Notes: generated from the letters alone by a model not told the origin. DNA of 64,000 bases from Himantopus leucocephalus (GCA_003993805.1 RSEF01000002.1:5603572-5667571); one strand, 5' to 3'; counted from the first letter of the stretch, positions 47,436 through 60,920 are shown. Translations and numbers: made by a program.

Positions 47436-47510
47436 ATGGGGTCACCCAGCTGGGCAGCTGAAATGGGATTTGATCCAGGCGTAGAAATGACTCAAGCTGC
47501 TTCCCAGTAT
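47436..47510 (-). mobile_element. MIR SINE fragment
   Basis: In printed orientation, ggggtcacccagctgggcag, then gggatttgatccaggcg, then atgactcaagctgct match the part of reverse-complement MIR from the ggtcacacagc block to the ctcctgactc block. Confidence 0.5.
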
Positions 47511-47757
47511 CACAAGCAGGATGTGAAAGGGTTGTGTCCTGGTATTTCTCTGAAGCTTTATTAGGTCATATTATTTAGAAAACCTACTGCATAAAACAAT
47601 AATTAGTTTCAAAAGTCCTGCCGTCTACACTGCTCATGATAGATAATTTTACAGGCCTATTTTGGGTACAATTATTTTGCATTTGTTACTGCAGGTCCAA
47701 TAAAGAGCAGAGGTGGATCCTGTCTGAAAAAAAAAAAATGAAGGCAAAGGGCTGAAT

Positions 47758-47812
47758 AATAACATCCCCATTTTACTACTGGGAACTAAACATCAAAGAG
47801 ATTAAGGGCCAT
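47758..47812 (-). mobile_element. MIR SINE fragment
   Basis: In printed orientation, ataacatccccattttacta, then gggaactaaacatcaaagag, then attaagggcc parallel the reverse-complement MIR core. It lies about 250 bases from the fragment at 47436-47510 on the same strand. The order of the blocks does not fit one split element in a simple way, so they are probably two insertions. Confidence 0.6.
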
Positions 47813-49074
47813 GTAATAAAAAATACACTTAAGTTAAACATAGAGACCCTGAAGACCCCATTTAGCAGAATCCCAAGTCTGAAGGTGCTGTGAGCACCTT
47901 GCTTTTAGAATTGCAATGTCTTTGGGGGCCCAGAGTTGCTCCTGGACTCAGTCAGCTGGAAGTGGCACAGTGCCTAGGTCATGCTGAGGACACACCGAGC
48001 TCCGTCAGCATCCAGAAATGAGCCATTCCTCTGACTAACACCCCAGAAGGATCCTACCCACTCGGTGCTCCGTGCACCCACAGGCATGGGATCAGCCTGC
48101 CCGCAAAATGGGGCACTGAATACCTCTTTGGTCTTCAGTCTGCTCGTGGCATAAAGCTGGAAATCCCAGGAGGTGGGAAGCAGGTGTTTGATGTGCTCCG
48201 CAGCCTGAGGACAACCTCAGCCCTCCCCATATCACAAATGTCCCTTAACAGCAGGTCAGTAGGGGGGTCCAGGGGGCCCACTGCTTACCCACCTTTTGAA
48301 ACTGGGACGTTGTACATTAAAGACGTCATGTGCAATTAGGTGCAAGGGAGAAAAAAGGTGGCAGCTCTTTGGCCCTTCCACCAGAGCTACCTGCACTTCT
48401 GGGAGAGCTTGCTTTCTAACAGGGGTTTCGGGATCTCTCCTGTAGTACCAGTCTCTAAAGATTAGGTGCCACAATGCCTGGTGTTGAAATATGGCGGTTC
48501 CTTTATCAGACTGAGCCCTAAACAGCTTCTCTTCTTGTCAGAAGTCAGTAGTAAACGAGGGATGCAACCGTGAGCTCTTAAACTCACGCCTGATGTGAGG
48601 GGATTTCTGCAAATTTGAACCACAAATTTGTCCTCCCTCACTCTGACTCCACATCTGCTAACATCCCTTTTCCATGACGGCACCGCAGTGTTGGGTTTTT
48701 GGGGGCCATTCTCTCTCCCTGGGAAAAGCAATGAGAATTTCCCCCAAAAGGCCTGAAGGAGAAGTTGGCCTCGGCACACATCTGAGCTGTTTGCTGCTGT
48801 GCCTGTCACGCTGCAGCTCACCATGTGCATGGTGAAAACCACACAGCGTGGTGAGACGAGCTGACCTCCCCTGGAAACCAGCAGGGGCGGTGGGAAATGT
48901 TGCAAGCGACTTTACAACACCCTCTTTTCACCTCTGCAAGGAGCAGTTCAAAGGCACTCCAGGAAAGCCAGCAGAGGAGCTGAATTTTTATCTCATTCTC
49001 AAAATCTGAAGGCTTTACGTTTCCTTTAATGCATGCACGTAATTCATGCTAACAGGGTGTACTGCGAAACACTC
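47813..49074. other. Non-coding, nothing recognised
   Basis: The longest frame is 147 codons on the minus strand (48462-48905) and has no recognisable domain. Confidence 0.5.
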
Positions 49075-49185
49075 AGGGCCCAAATTGTACTCTAGTTATG
49101 TTATTTGCATCCTTGGTAGCTCACCTGGAGTCACTCCAAACTGACATCAGTGTAGCTAAGAGCAGGATCGGATCCTTCATCTCTT
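49075..49185. repeat. Possible ancient palindromic interspersed repeat
   Basis: The two ends are imperfect inverted copies. gggcccaaattgtactctag near 49077 compares with the reverse complement of the stretch ending near 49174 (ggatccgatcctgctcttag). The middle has agtcactcc and tcagtgtagct blocks like those of an old palindromic element that I recall from turtles and archosaurs. It is strongly decayed. Confidence 0.35.
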
Positions 49186-50775
49186 CCAAGGAAATAAGAT
49201 CAGAGGGTATAGACACTGCTGGGCTATCTTCTAACTCAGCTCTGTTACCCCAATACAGAGGCTGAGGGATCCTGCCTATAAAAGAACAGGGTTTAAAAAA
49301 AAATAAATAATAATTTAATGTTTGTTTTTTAAACAGAACATGGTTTAGTGGGTGTCAACTGAGAGCAGCTTGCCTTTATTCCTCAGTCAGGTCAACTGCC
49401 ACACAATAAATGAGTATAAATGAGTGGGATTGCTTCACGTTATCCATTACAGGAGTACAGAGCTCATCATCAACTTTCTCCGCTCCAATCACATCCATTA
49501 AAACTGGTAAACCAGAAGTGTGCAGCCTACGCGTATGGGAGAGCGTGTGCAGGAGGGGAGGTGAGCCTGGCATCGTGTTCACCGTGTATTTAAAGATCTG
49601 CAGAGACTCCAGAGTAGTTCCCCATGTGGACACACACATATGTTCACACTCCCACTTATTTTAGTGTCTCTGAAATGAGAGTCTTTTTTTTTTTCTTTCC
49701 TTTTCAGTTGATTTCTCTTTGGAGGCATTTTAAATTGAACTGTAAGGAAGTGTCTACGATTCCAGAGAAGAGGAGTGATACCCTAACGCTTCCTTTAGAT
49801 GGCTGTATCCAGGCAGCATCACTCGAGCTAGTCACCCCCACTTGACTACTTATTAAAGACCAGCCCACTGAGGTCTAGAGCGCAATTCATCTCCTCCTAC
49901 GACAGATGCCTAAAATATAGCAGAGGAACTGCACCCCAAAGTGCTTGTTCCTCTCCGTTGACCGTAAGGGTGTCTCAGATGCCGATATATGCATTTGTGC
50001 AGATGATTCATAACTAAAGTGCCCGCACAGGCAGAGATAATGTGCAGATCTACCGGGTCTCCCAGCAGAGGCTAAGGTATGGGCTCTGCCTTCCTCCTGC
50101 CAAGATGGCTTGTATTGCTACCCAGCTTAGCTCGAGGGCTTCTTCCCACCCCATGCCCTATCGGAACAATCGCTTCCATTACTTGGTCCCAAAATATAAG
50201 GAAGCCTTCCTAGTCCTGTTCAGGGGTTTTGTGTTCACACCTTGCATTGCTGCAGCGTAGCTTCCCGTGCAGACAAGCTTTGCACGTGATTCAGTATCTC
50301 CAGACCTTCACACATCTGCCACTGATGGGCCTTTGCTGGTTTTCCTTTGATAAAGACAAAAAAAAAAGAAAGGTTCAGAGGAGTCAGTTCATGGGATCTG
50401 GAAGTTCCCCTTAGTACATGTGCACATGCAGCCGAAGAATTCACAATTCGCATGAGCAACGCCCGGAGATAAGATTACACCGTGTGGGTGAGCATCTGTA
50501 ATCCTCCATGCTGAGCCACAAAGAGGGTATCTTTTATTATCCCATCTAGAGGCTTTTAGCTTCATTGGGCTGTGGTTTTTACATCTAGAAGTCTCTGCCC
50601 TGCTTGCCTTGACTCTAGCCAAGGTGAAGCCCTGATGGGGCAGAGGTAAGTCTTTTAAGGCTTTGCCCCTGAGAATGAGTGCCTGCAGCCAGGGGACATG
50701 GTGCAGCCCAGTTTGCAGGAGCAGATATTTGCAGAAGGGTAATTCAGCGACATCTGAGAACTATTAAATCGTTAT
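49186..50775. other. Non-coding, nothing recognised
   Basis: All open frames are under about 90 codons. I find no repeat or RNA gene that I can support. Confidence 0.5.
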
Positions 50776-50965
50776 TTACATGGCACCTTTTAAAAGAGGA
50801 TTTCTGAATGCTCCACAGACATTAACTAAGCCTTCCTATCTGTGCAGGCTTAGCTGCCTGAGTCAAGAGAGCAGCCTCAGAGCAGGTGACGAGGCAGCAG
50901 CCAGGACAGGGACAAGCCTCCTGACTCCTACCCCACGCTGCTAACCACAAAGCATCCCCTCCCCT
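50776..50965 (-). mobile_element. MIR-type CORE-SINE, longest copy here
   Basis: In printed orientation the blocks run ttctgaatgctccacagaca, then ttaactaagccttcctat, then gagcaggtgacgaggcagca, then aagcctcctgactccta, then gctgctaaccacaaagcat. That is the order expected of a nearly full reverse-orientation MIR-like element, from the tail-side cacagacattaac block to the gctaaccac block near the head. It lacks the central gaggaaactgag block. Confidence 0.68.
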
Positions 50966-53964
50966 TTGTCAGGAAGGCTAATCCTGTAATGTGACTCTTG
51001 AGCAACGTTTAGGAGCCGGAGCCTAAATAAAACTTCATTCCAAAATAGCACGTATGAAAATGAAGATAAGGCTCAACAAGTTGTAACAGATGCCTGTTAA
51101 TTAGTCACTGCAAGGCGCTTTCAAATGCGAGCCATGTTTCGGTGCAGGAGCCGTCCACCAAGGCTGCTGTCCCCTCTCTTCTCCAGACGTGATTAAGGAA
51201 AAGGGACAAGTCTGGACACCCTTATTTCACTTAAACTCCCAGTCTAGCTGCAGCGAGGCGAGCCCTGCTGCTTTCTGACACTGGACTCAGCCCGATGTTA
51301 AAAAGGCAAGAATTTGGGTTGCACACTTGCACACAAATCCCGGCATCAGACGGTTCTGTGGGTGCAGGGTAACCTCAGGAAAAATCAGCCAGGACTAACG
51401 CGCTCTTAATATAAGCACAGACAACACATACCGGTATCATTTTATTACTTTTGTCTTGATACTTGCATTTTATCTTCATTTATATCACATATTTCTGAAC
51501 CCAGCAGTAAACAGTTTCTCCCTCTTTCATAACCCCGAATGGTACAGGTTGTTTTTTTCCCAACTCTTTAAGATTACCATTTAAATTAACTATATAAATC
51601 AGGCCCTGGCCTCTATTACACGGGAAAACAATTGGGTTCTGTTTAACTTAGGAATCTGCAGTGTTTATAGATAGACAACCCCGAAGGTAAGTTACTAAAC
51701 TAGTTTCTAGTTGCATTGATCTGTTGCCAGAATACATAAATTATTAACTGAGAAGTAACTCCGGAGAGTGTTGTGTATTTAAGTTCATATTTGGTAGGGC
51801 TGGGGATACGTGGCTTGGTCATAAGTAGACACTAGAAATATTAATCACTTTCAAGTAGAATTCTATATTTTAATTGCTGAGAGGAGACTTCTTTCTTTCA
51901 GCGTCTGACTAAGAAACCTTTCCCTTGCTTTGTTTAAGCCACCGCAGTGCAAGCCTACGGGAAAACTCCCACTGATTTCCCTGAGGACTCCGGCGTTAAG
52001 TCCACGGGGGTTTGACCAGTTATTTCGGCTGATCAGAGAGTCCAGATCCCTCTGCCACATAAATCTATCTGCTTTGAACTCCAGCTACTCAAAATTTAGT
52101 GTGCTGTCACCGGAGCACAACACGGAGAGTGAGATAATAGCGTTTTCTTCCCAAAACTACATGAGCCACTCAAAATACTTGACAGTGCCAAGGTCCGGGT
52201 GAAGAACACTCTTTTCTGCTCTTTTGTGTTAACCGGGAGCTTGACCTGAGGTTAGCTGCCCTTCAAAGCGCGGAAGGTCACAGAAAAATTTAAATTAGTT
52301 TCCTGGCTGCGATTTTGAGAACTGAGCCAGTTGTTTCTTGAAAATTATGGGATGTCACCTGGGCACGGCGTGCGCCACTCAGGCAGTGCACGCTGAGAAA
52401 ACACGTCTGCACTTTATCTTCAAATTGTCTTTAATTTCCTAGGTGAGGTGTCAGGGTAGCACTTTGATCCTCTGTCTTGAGGTTAAATAGGACAATATAC
52501 GGCATCCTGGCTGCTCCGAGGGGATGGCCTGACTGCAGAGGATGGTGGGTGCAAGGAATGCAAGCTGTCTGCAGGCCACTCAGTCCCTGGGTGGATTTAA
52601 CACTAATTCCACTTCGCCTCTCCCACCTCCTTGGAATAAATTTCTTCCCAAAGTGCGCTGCAGCCAGCAGCTCAGAGAGAAGGGAGAAGACAGCCTGAGC
52701 AGGGTTCGTCCCAGATGGGCAGATATCACCCCATACTTCTCCTCATCCTGGAAGACCGCAGCAATTGCGCTTTTTCTCCACGGCACAAGACGCCAACCCA
52801 CTTTCTACACAGCAGTGAGAAGCTCAAGGGTGTTGAGCATCGCCAAAAGGAAATTGCTTTGCAGAAACGGCCAGGACCCCATGCTGCAAGGACGAGCAAG
52901 CCAGCAGTGAATGCAGGAGCCATGGGGTGGCCCATCTCTCTGCCTGCAGCAGGTCCATCACAGGGCAGCTCAGGGGAAGAGCAAGAGAGCCATTTACACG
53001 GGGAGCAAGTCAGGTTTCAATAGCTGCATCCAGCCACGTCTTGTCCAGGCGCCTACGTGTGGCATCCTTGCTGTGTGAGAAAGGTGTTCACCTTTTGTAT
53101 AATCTTCACCCACGCCAGATGAAAAGTACCTTTTTGGCTGTACAGGTGCCATGAATACTTTCGCAAAACCCTGTGGTTCTTCGCAATTTGGTGTAAGCTT
53201 TAAACTCATTAAGACTCTTTTTTTTTTTTTCTTTTCTACCTCAAAATCATGAAGGGCTAAAGAATGAAAACCATAACTCTGATTTTCACAGTACCTAACA
53301 CTTCACCATCCTCAAGTGTACGCATCTCCACTGCATCTGGAGGCTGGTGCTGTCATTTAGCAATGTGGAGATGGGGTGTGGATTTCAGTGGCATTTAAGC
53401 ACTTAAATATCTTTAAGCATCAGGGATGTACAGATTGCTGGCTATCACACAGGAAGCCCATGGAAATGCAAGGAAGGGAGCCCAGTTATCTGAAGGTGTG
53501 GGACAGCTACCAAGCAAGCTTTTCTTCAAAAATGGCAAGATTCCCAAATTTTGCAGAGCTGAGTGCTGCAGGCATTGTTTTTGGATGTTCTGACCATCCT
53601 GTGTTCTCCTCTCATAGTGTCCTTTCCAGGGAGGCCCAGTCTTCTGAGGAGTAGCATGGGGTTGCTCTGAAAATAACAAGGGAAAGATCTTTCTTGTCTT
53701 GATGAGCTGTGGTTGCTACCTGCCGGAAATGGAAATAAAATAAAACCTGCACATTTCAGAAATTCAAAGGTTCTGCACTGCAACTCTTGAGGACCCACAA
53801 ATTTAATTTGATATGGACATTTTTATGCCATCCTCAAAACTGTAATGGTGTGAGTGACATCCATGCTGAAGTATTATAGCAGACTTTCGTGTTTTAGTTC
53901 TGTTCCTCAGCAGCGTTATCAGGGTAAAGTGGAAAGTTTTGTGGTTACGGTTTCAAGTATGTTG
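50966..53964. other. Non-coding, AT-rich in part
   Basis: The interval 51400-51860 is AT-rich, with no recognised repeat. An AAG|GTAAGT donor match lies at 51686/51687 with an acceptor-like cttag at 51647-51651 upstream, which would delimit a 35-base microexon. I do not call it. Remaining frames are short. Confidence 0.45.
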
Positions 53965-54050
53965 GTAGACACCCGCTTTGCCTCTGTGACCTTCTGCAAG
54001 TCACTTCATCCCTCTGCTGCAGTTCTCCCCCATAAAACAAAGGCAAAACC
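53965..54050 (+). mobile_element. MIR SINE fragment
   Basis: A clear plus-strand copy: cctctgtgaccttctgcaag, then tcacttcatccctctgctgc, then agttctcccccataaaac follow the MIR blocks gctgtgtgaccttgggcaag, tcacttaacctctctg and cctcagtttccccatctgt. Confidence 0.75.
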
Positions 54051-54500
54051 CCCCTTCCCTGCCCCAGGAACAGCTTCTGCTGTTGGTATCTGAGAGACTA
54101 AGATGCCACCGAGATGGGGAACGGTCCAAGTGACAAGTTGCTGTGAGCCTTTGGTTGCACCAAGATGGAGCAGCAGAGCTTGATGCAGCCATGAAGCTGT
54201 ACCAGACCTGGCTGGAGACAAAACTGAGACAGAAAAACCTGAATATTGTGACAATTTCTGTATTGATCCTACTGTTTGTCTTCCTAACGAGCAACAGCAG
54301 AAATGCAGTTAAATGCCATATCCGGAGAGCTTTTGCTTTAGCGTGAGCGCAGTGATCTTCAGAGATAAGGGGCAGAGCAAACACTGCACTCTTGTGAACT
54401 GCCTCTGTAGACAGCTATTCTTCGGCTCATAAGCTATTAATTACCAGACATTAGAATTTATTTATTTTTCCTGAAAAGAATTCTGACAGTGTAGAGTNAG

Positions 54501-54534
<34 letters not shown>

Positions 54535-57500
54535 ACTGCTTGTTTAAAAATTCCTCTTCTCTCTCCAGTTCTTTAAATGTTGCTGGATTGCTGAGCTGTG
54601 AAATACCATGTCTTTTTAAGAGTTCCAAGATTTTTGCCCAGAAGGAAGAAAACACTGTTCAGGTTTGTCTCTTGAGGATTTAATGATCACATTGTAAATT
54701 TCTCCTGAGAAATGAAATAGCAGTCAGTGGGTAATATCCCATCCAATGCTGGTTTGCCCCCCTCTTTTCTTCCTCAAAGGCCCAGCCTCCCTCTTCGAAC
54801 CTCTCAGATTTTCTGTGTTACGGGAGGATGCGGAGACACGGGGTGATGTGCCCTTCGCAAACCTATTTGACACACTCAAATATTATTCCTGCACCAGCTT
54901 AAATCTTCCTCCTTCATCTAAACCCCTCTGTGCCCTAAAAACAACTGTGTTCGGTGTCCTCAAAAGTCAGAACAATTGAAATAAGGAAATATGTATAGGT
55001 GGTGTGTGGTACTCCAAACATCTGCGCTCCTGCATCCTAGCGCATTTCGGAGGGCTTCAGCTTCTTACTGGAGGGACACAGATACCGAAGCACAAATGAT
55101 TTCCATTTTCTCCTTCCTCTCCGCGAGGCGTGTGAAACCAGCCTGCCTCTTTGCTCAGAGAAACCTACGTGGAAACCTGCAAAAGGACAAGACGAAGGGG
55201 CAAAAGGTTGTTATTTTTTAAAGATCAGTCGCCAGTCGAGCTGCTCAGCCTCATTCCTGGATGCAGACAGAGCAATAACAATCCTTTTGTCAGTGATGTG
55301 GTTTTTTTCCCAGAGGCACGTGTGGAACATGGGGAAAGCCCATCTGCGGGCCAGAAGCACTCATGAGGCTACAGCCAAAATCGGTGTGTCACTGGTGTCC
55401 ATCATGCTTTCTCCACCTCAACCCTTCTTTCGGAGAACACTCTTTGGAGTTAGAGCTCCTACTTATGGTACTGGCTTTTCTGGGAAAGCCATGTCTTTAA
55501 CCACCCTGCACCCAATTTTCCTCATAAATACTACAAAATAAGGAGGAAGGATTTATTATTTCAAAGAGCATCAGTACCCTTGAGCTGAGGTCTCTCTGGA
55601 CAGGTATGGATTTATGCATTTTACTTTTTTCTAACCACCGCCGGCGTGTGACTCTCAGCCCTTTGGTGTCCAGGCATCTTCGCCGAAAAAAAGCACAAAA
55701 CTTCTTTGTTATCTGGTTCCTGCCTTGCAGCCCAGATCAGATTCTGGGGAAGATGAGCCGTGCCCTGCTTGACCTGACAGTGTTTTTAAGTCACATCTCG
55801 TCCTGTTTGCTTGTCTTCCTGCTGGCCAGGGGTTATTTCCATGTGCGAACAGGCTGACCTGGCTACTCTCAGCAGCTGCACAAGAAAACACTGTGGAAAT
55901 GGTGGAAATGGCACGCACACTTGAAACCCTGCACTGAGATGGATGCGATCCCCTCTCTTCAGATCACCAGTGCTGGTGTGTGGTGCTTGGGCAGCAAAAC
56001 GCCTGGATCCAAAGTAGGGGGGGACCCATGTCCTCTCCTCACACCCACACTCCCGCTGCACTTCAGTTTGCAAAGCGGCGGAGACAAGTGGTTTTGGTAT
56101 CTTTGGGCAGATCTCTTCTCTGTTCTCTGTGTTTTGTGCTGCCTTGTTAGTCATGAATGCTGTGGGCTGTGGGCACAGGCAGCAGTGGTGGTGGCTCCCT
56201 GCTCCAGCCTTCCCACCACCTGATGGGGCTGAGGGCAGACCTTCCCAGGGTCTCCTTCAGCCCTCGGGGATCTGGTTTCCTTCTCCCACCCTGTGAGCCA
56301 AATGTGCCCTATCACACAACAAATCTTGCACAATATTGCTTTAGAAAACACAGGGCATCAGCGCTGTATCCCGCTCCTACTCCTCTAAATAACCCATTTC
56401 TGCATATGCGTACGTGGACCTCAAAGGACCTGTTGAATGTGAATGTGAGACACAACGCATTGGACATCATCTTCTGACTACTGCCTCTGCCCACACCTTA
56501 ACAGAGAAAAATAAAAGACACTTTGCAATACAGTTGGAGACAGGCCCAAGCCACAAATTCAAATATGAATGAAGACAGAAGGTGTTTGGCTCCAGGGTTT
56601 TGGTTCTAGTCCTTAAATAAAGCAACTTAATTTACAGTGTGCTTGGCCCAGAAGAGCTCGTGAGAAGGAATGGAAATCCTCCACCAGGAGTTATAGGTTT
56701 CACATGGAAATCTGTGGATGAGAGTCCTACAGCCTCTGCTATGAGGACATTGGGCCAAATCATCAGCAGGGAGCCTTGTCATTTAAATCACTGCTGCAAC
56801 ATACTTTCACTTGACATTGGCACACACTGTCTCAGTACACCTACATAACTGTTTTATAAATATACTTTGTCCTGGCAGGATGCACTCCCAAAGGATAAAT
56901 TAATAATAAGCCACATATACATACACGCAATGTTTGGAATTGCATAACAGTTTCAGAGATGAACAATCCCTGTAAAGTTGGGCAAAACTATTTTGTTTCA
57001 GGTCCTCTGTCATTGGGCACATCCCCATTTTGTGCTGCTAATGGCTGCTGGATTTAGTGTTGCATGGATGGGATGTGACTTGCTGTAAGACAGGCAGATG
57101 CTGCCCCACCTAGAAGCATCCCATTTAGCGCATTGAAAAGGCACCAAATTAGCTATTTCCTCAGAGAGGTTTGAACAGCCTTTTTGCATAAAACGTGCTT
57201 CAGGGTGCAGGGTGTATTCTCTGTCTCCGTCTTCTCATTTCTTCATTTTCATGGCATGGGCATAATTCTTTTCATGGTTCTGCCCTGGTTTCTACAGGCA
57301 ATAAGCATCATCACATCTAAACAATAGCATTACCTTCTTTTCTTGTTTCTTCTGTAGCCTACTGAAGCCAGGGGCTCTCCTTCTTTTGGCAAAGCCCGTT
57401 TTCCTCCTTTCTGCTCCCAACCCACCTGAAGGGAAAGGGATTAAGATGGAGACGGTTGTGCCGGCTGCAAGCCTGGCTGTTTGGCGAGAAGAGCTGGGGC

Positions 57501-58980
57501 GGTTGCAAAGTTCCCACAAAGTAGAGGCTCCCTCCAGCCAGGGCTGATGATGGCTTCTGCTTGGCACACCCCAGATGCAAAGCCCTGAGGGTGGAAAGGT
57601 AGCAACAGCCAAAAGCAGCTTCAGTCTCCTCTGCCAGGGCAAGAAAGGAGATCGTACAAGGCCTGGAAAGAGATGAGCCTTTAGCCAAGGACTTCAGAGT
57701 CGGTGAGGGTCTTTCTGCAAAGAGTTTTTTTAGGTATTGCTGGCAGAAAACCCCCATGCTCCCATGGCCTCACACTGTGCATGTTTTCCTGAATGCATGT
57801 AGTAGCCTTCTTTCTGCAGGTGTCCCCAGTTGAGATGCTGGGAGCTGAAGTGACCTACTTAGGAACTACCTGAGGAGCAGGGACATGAGATGTGGTCCCC
57901 TCAGTCTTCACACCCAAGCAACTACCTGGACTGCTCCTTCTTCTTCTGCCAGGGTAGCCTTTCTGCAACCACACCATGCTGCTGGCAGGATCTCTCAATG
58001 GTCCCCATGGCTGCACCAACCAACTTCAGCCCTGGTCTTAATCAATTTTAGGACATTCTCTTTCCACACTGTGCCGGGGCAGAGCCATGAGCTTCACTTA
58101 AGGTGGGTATCAGGTTCCCTGCGTCTCTCCAGCACTTGGGGATGAGTCTCATTTGAACTTTTTGAACCTGCCCCATGCATGGTCGCAGAAGCCAGCCCAT
58201 GCTTGCTGGCAAGCAGTTTGTTTCAGCGCCCTGTTGGGTACATGCCTCCTGCCTAGATCTTCTGGCCAAGAGAAAACAGGAGACAAAGCTCACTCATGCT
58301 TCTTGCACTTGGCCCCAAATAGAAAACAGACTGAGAAATGGACACACAGTGAGGTCTGGAATGCCCCAAAATCACACACTCCGAATAATCAGAGCTCTCT
58401 TTACCACCAAGAAAAATAACAAAAAAACATATTGGCTAAAAGCCGAGTCACGGTGTTGGCAACCTGTTGCTACTGATGGCAAACGAGCCGGTTTCCTGGC
58501 TGGCAATAACCAGCTGCGTTCACATCCAGAAAGCCAAACTTGCACCCGTGAATCAGAGCAAGGGTGCAGGCAGCGCCCAGCAGGCTGAGAGCAGCAAAGC
58601 AGGGGACTGCGATCTCACTTACACCACGGCAAACCCAAGTTCTTTAAGTGGATTTCTTCCAAGTTTCTGCCAATATAACTAAAATCATAATCTGGCCTCT
58701 AGTCGTTGCTTGGTTCCAGGGCCATGGGAATATTTTCTGCTTGCTGCTGGGTGAACCATCCTCGCTGTGCCTCTAATTGGGAATTTGTTTTTTTTTTTTT
58801 CTCTCACAGCAGCGCTCAGGAGAGGGTGGTAGACATAAAAGGAAAAAAAAAAAATCACAGCCATTACCAAAAAGCTGTCTCTTTTCTGTGATTTTTATCG
58901 CGGGCAGACAGCTAACCCACACAGCTGGTGCTGGTGCCTGCCCAGCCTGGGGAAGGGCTGATCTGGGCGAGATGCCTACC
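54051..58980. other. Non-coding, one single-N join
   Basis: A single N at 54498 lies just before a 28-A run (54506-54533), so the join sits at a homopolymer. Further on, a T13 and an A12 run near 58788-58855 could pair. Frames reach 137 codons without a recognisable domain. Confidence 0.45.
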
Positions 58981-59220
58981 TGTGCTAGCCGTCTAGGGGA
59001 GCACGGCAGCCAGGGCGAGATAGCGCGGGCTGCAGCAGGGCCTGGCAAGCAGCAGACCCCGGAGAGCTCGCGCGGCGGTTGCTAGCACGTTTCTCAGCCA
59101 ATTCTGCATCTCCCCGTGCCAGCTGGATGAAGCCGGCCTCGGTACCCAGGGGATGGAGCTGCACAGCGGGATGTGCTGCGCGGTGCGGCGGGCAGCGTTA
59201 GTGGGAGGTGTGTGCTTCTT
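58981..59220. promoter_or_regulatory. CpG-island-like patch
   Basis: By hand I count 20 CpG in 240 bases with G+C near 67%, an observed/expected ratio of about 0.75. This is the strongest such patch in the window and meets the usual island criteria. CpG-rich clusters sit at 59069-59076 and 59178-59191. Bird CpG islands often mark promoters, but no TATA box, gene start or adjoining exon is evident, and I cannot say on which strand transcription would run. It may belong to a non-coding RNA or an alternative promoter. Confidence 0.45.
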
Positions 59221-60854
59221 GCCCGGACTGCTAAACTGTGCTAACCCTGTCGGCACTCCTCTTCTTCAGCGTTTGGGTGCACGGGGTGCCTGGTCCCAGC
59301 ATCTCCATCTCTTGAGCTGTTCTTCCTATCACCCATCATCCCATACCGTGCCTTTTGCAGTGCAAAGGCTGGAGCTTTAGTGCAGGTAAAACCTTCCCTG
59401 GAGGTTTTCCGTCAACGTTCAGCTCTGGACATGCTCAAATCACACCATGGCTGGCTGTCACTGATGCTGGGGGGTCTGAGCCCCTCTTTCTGCCCCCTCT
59501 GAGCTGGAGGGGTCAGGCTGAGACGCACGGGCTGACTCCAGGAATACAGTTGGTTGTGCTTCTCTTTGCTGCAGGCTGTTCCCTCTCCTCATGGGACTCG
59601 GTGTCCCTGCTAGTGGCAAATCTCCTCTTTGCTTTTGGTGCCAGGCAAATCTGCCCTTGGGGCCTGCTTGGGCAAGCAGCTCCAGAGCCACCCCCTCCAG
59701 AGTCTGCCTCCCGGTTATTTTGCCAGCACAGCGCATGTGTGCAATGGGAGAGGTCAGGTAGCTGCAGGGCTGCTCCTAAAGCCTGTTGAAATGCCATGGC
59801 TTGCAATGGGATTGGGATCCTCAACAGGGAAATAAGCTTCCATGACTTTGGCCAGCAAACCTAGAGCAAACTGCATCCCTTCGTGCTACATATCTTACAC
59901 TTCAGGCTGAAGGAAACCTCTGAGGACAAAATCAAAGGCAGACACGGTGTGGTAATCAACTCTGCAACGTGCTGCCCTGGAGAGGGATGTGAAATAACCT
60001 GGGAAAACCCCATGTGTAAGTCACCGCTCTCAATGCCCCCCATGCTCACTGTCCCTGCATGGCATGGCTGAGATGGGAACCGAGGGTCCCTCCACAGCAG
60101 CAGCTCAACACAATAGGCAGAGCAGGGGAGTTGTTGCGAAAGACAGTTTGGGAAGAATAAAAACCCAGTTGGAAATTTCACTACCAATATCTGTGACGCA
60201 GAGCCGAAGGCTCATGCCAGGCCATTGGGATTTGGCAAGAAAAAGTCCTGTCCTCTCCCTCATGAGAGTGGTGGGGACCTCAGCTGGTTTCGCTCCCAAG
60301 GCATGACGCCAGTTGTCTTGAACGATACCCAGTTTCCACGTGTCTTTGCTCATGTTTGCAGACTTTTGAGAGTTGCATAATTTCCCCTTCCACCGTCACA
60401 CTGGAGAGGGTGGACACTAGCACTCTTCCCAGCCCCAGGGTCAGATTGCTCAGCCTTTGAAGATATTTCCTTGGAGTCCTTGATCCTGAATTTCTTGGCC
60501 TCTTTGAAGTTTCCCCTTGATGTTAGTGTGTATCTGGGTGACTCAGTTACCTCCCTCTCTGAGCGAGATCAGATCTTGTTTGCCAACTTTGTCTTACGTC
60601 CCCCTGCTTAGATAACTGCCAGATATGCAGTCTTGGGCCACCGAGTTCAAGGGCTCTGAATTTTAGGGGGACTCTCCATGTACAATAATTGTCTCATTCC
60701 TTGTTGGCGGCACATTTCCCTGGCATGGGGGTGTTTGAGGCATCCCTGCTTTCTGGAGGTGAAATTCTACAGCCCAGTTTCATAGGTCTCAGGATTTCCA
60801 CCAGACTTGAAAACAGAGTGTTTTACCCTAATGTGCTTCCAGTTTTGCTGTGTG
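59221..60854. other. Non-coding, nothing recognised
   Basis: A 144-codon plus-strand frame (59355-59789) overlaps minus-strand frames of about 100 codons. None is recognisable. Confidence 0.5.
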
Positions 60855-60920
60855 GGTCAGAAATGAGGCTGAAAGAGCTGAAACACCTCCCCCAGGTTCT
60901 TAAGAAGAGTCCCTTTGACC
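60855..60920 (-). mobile_element. MIR SINE fragment
   Basis: In printed orientation, gtcagaaatgaggctgaaag, then agctgaaacacctcccccag, then gttcttaagaagag match the reverse-complement MIR core (atgaggaaactgaggca, gttaagtgacttgcccaag, gtcacacagcaag) with decay. Confidence 0.5.
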
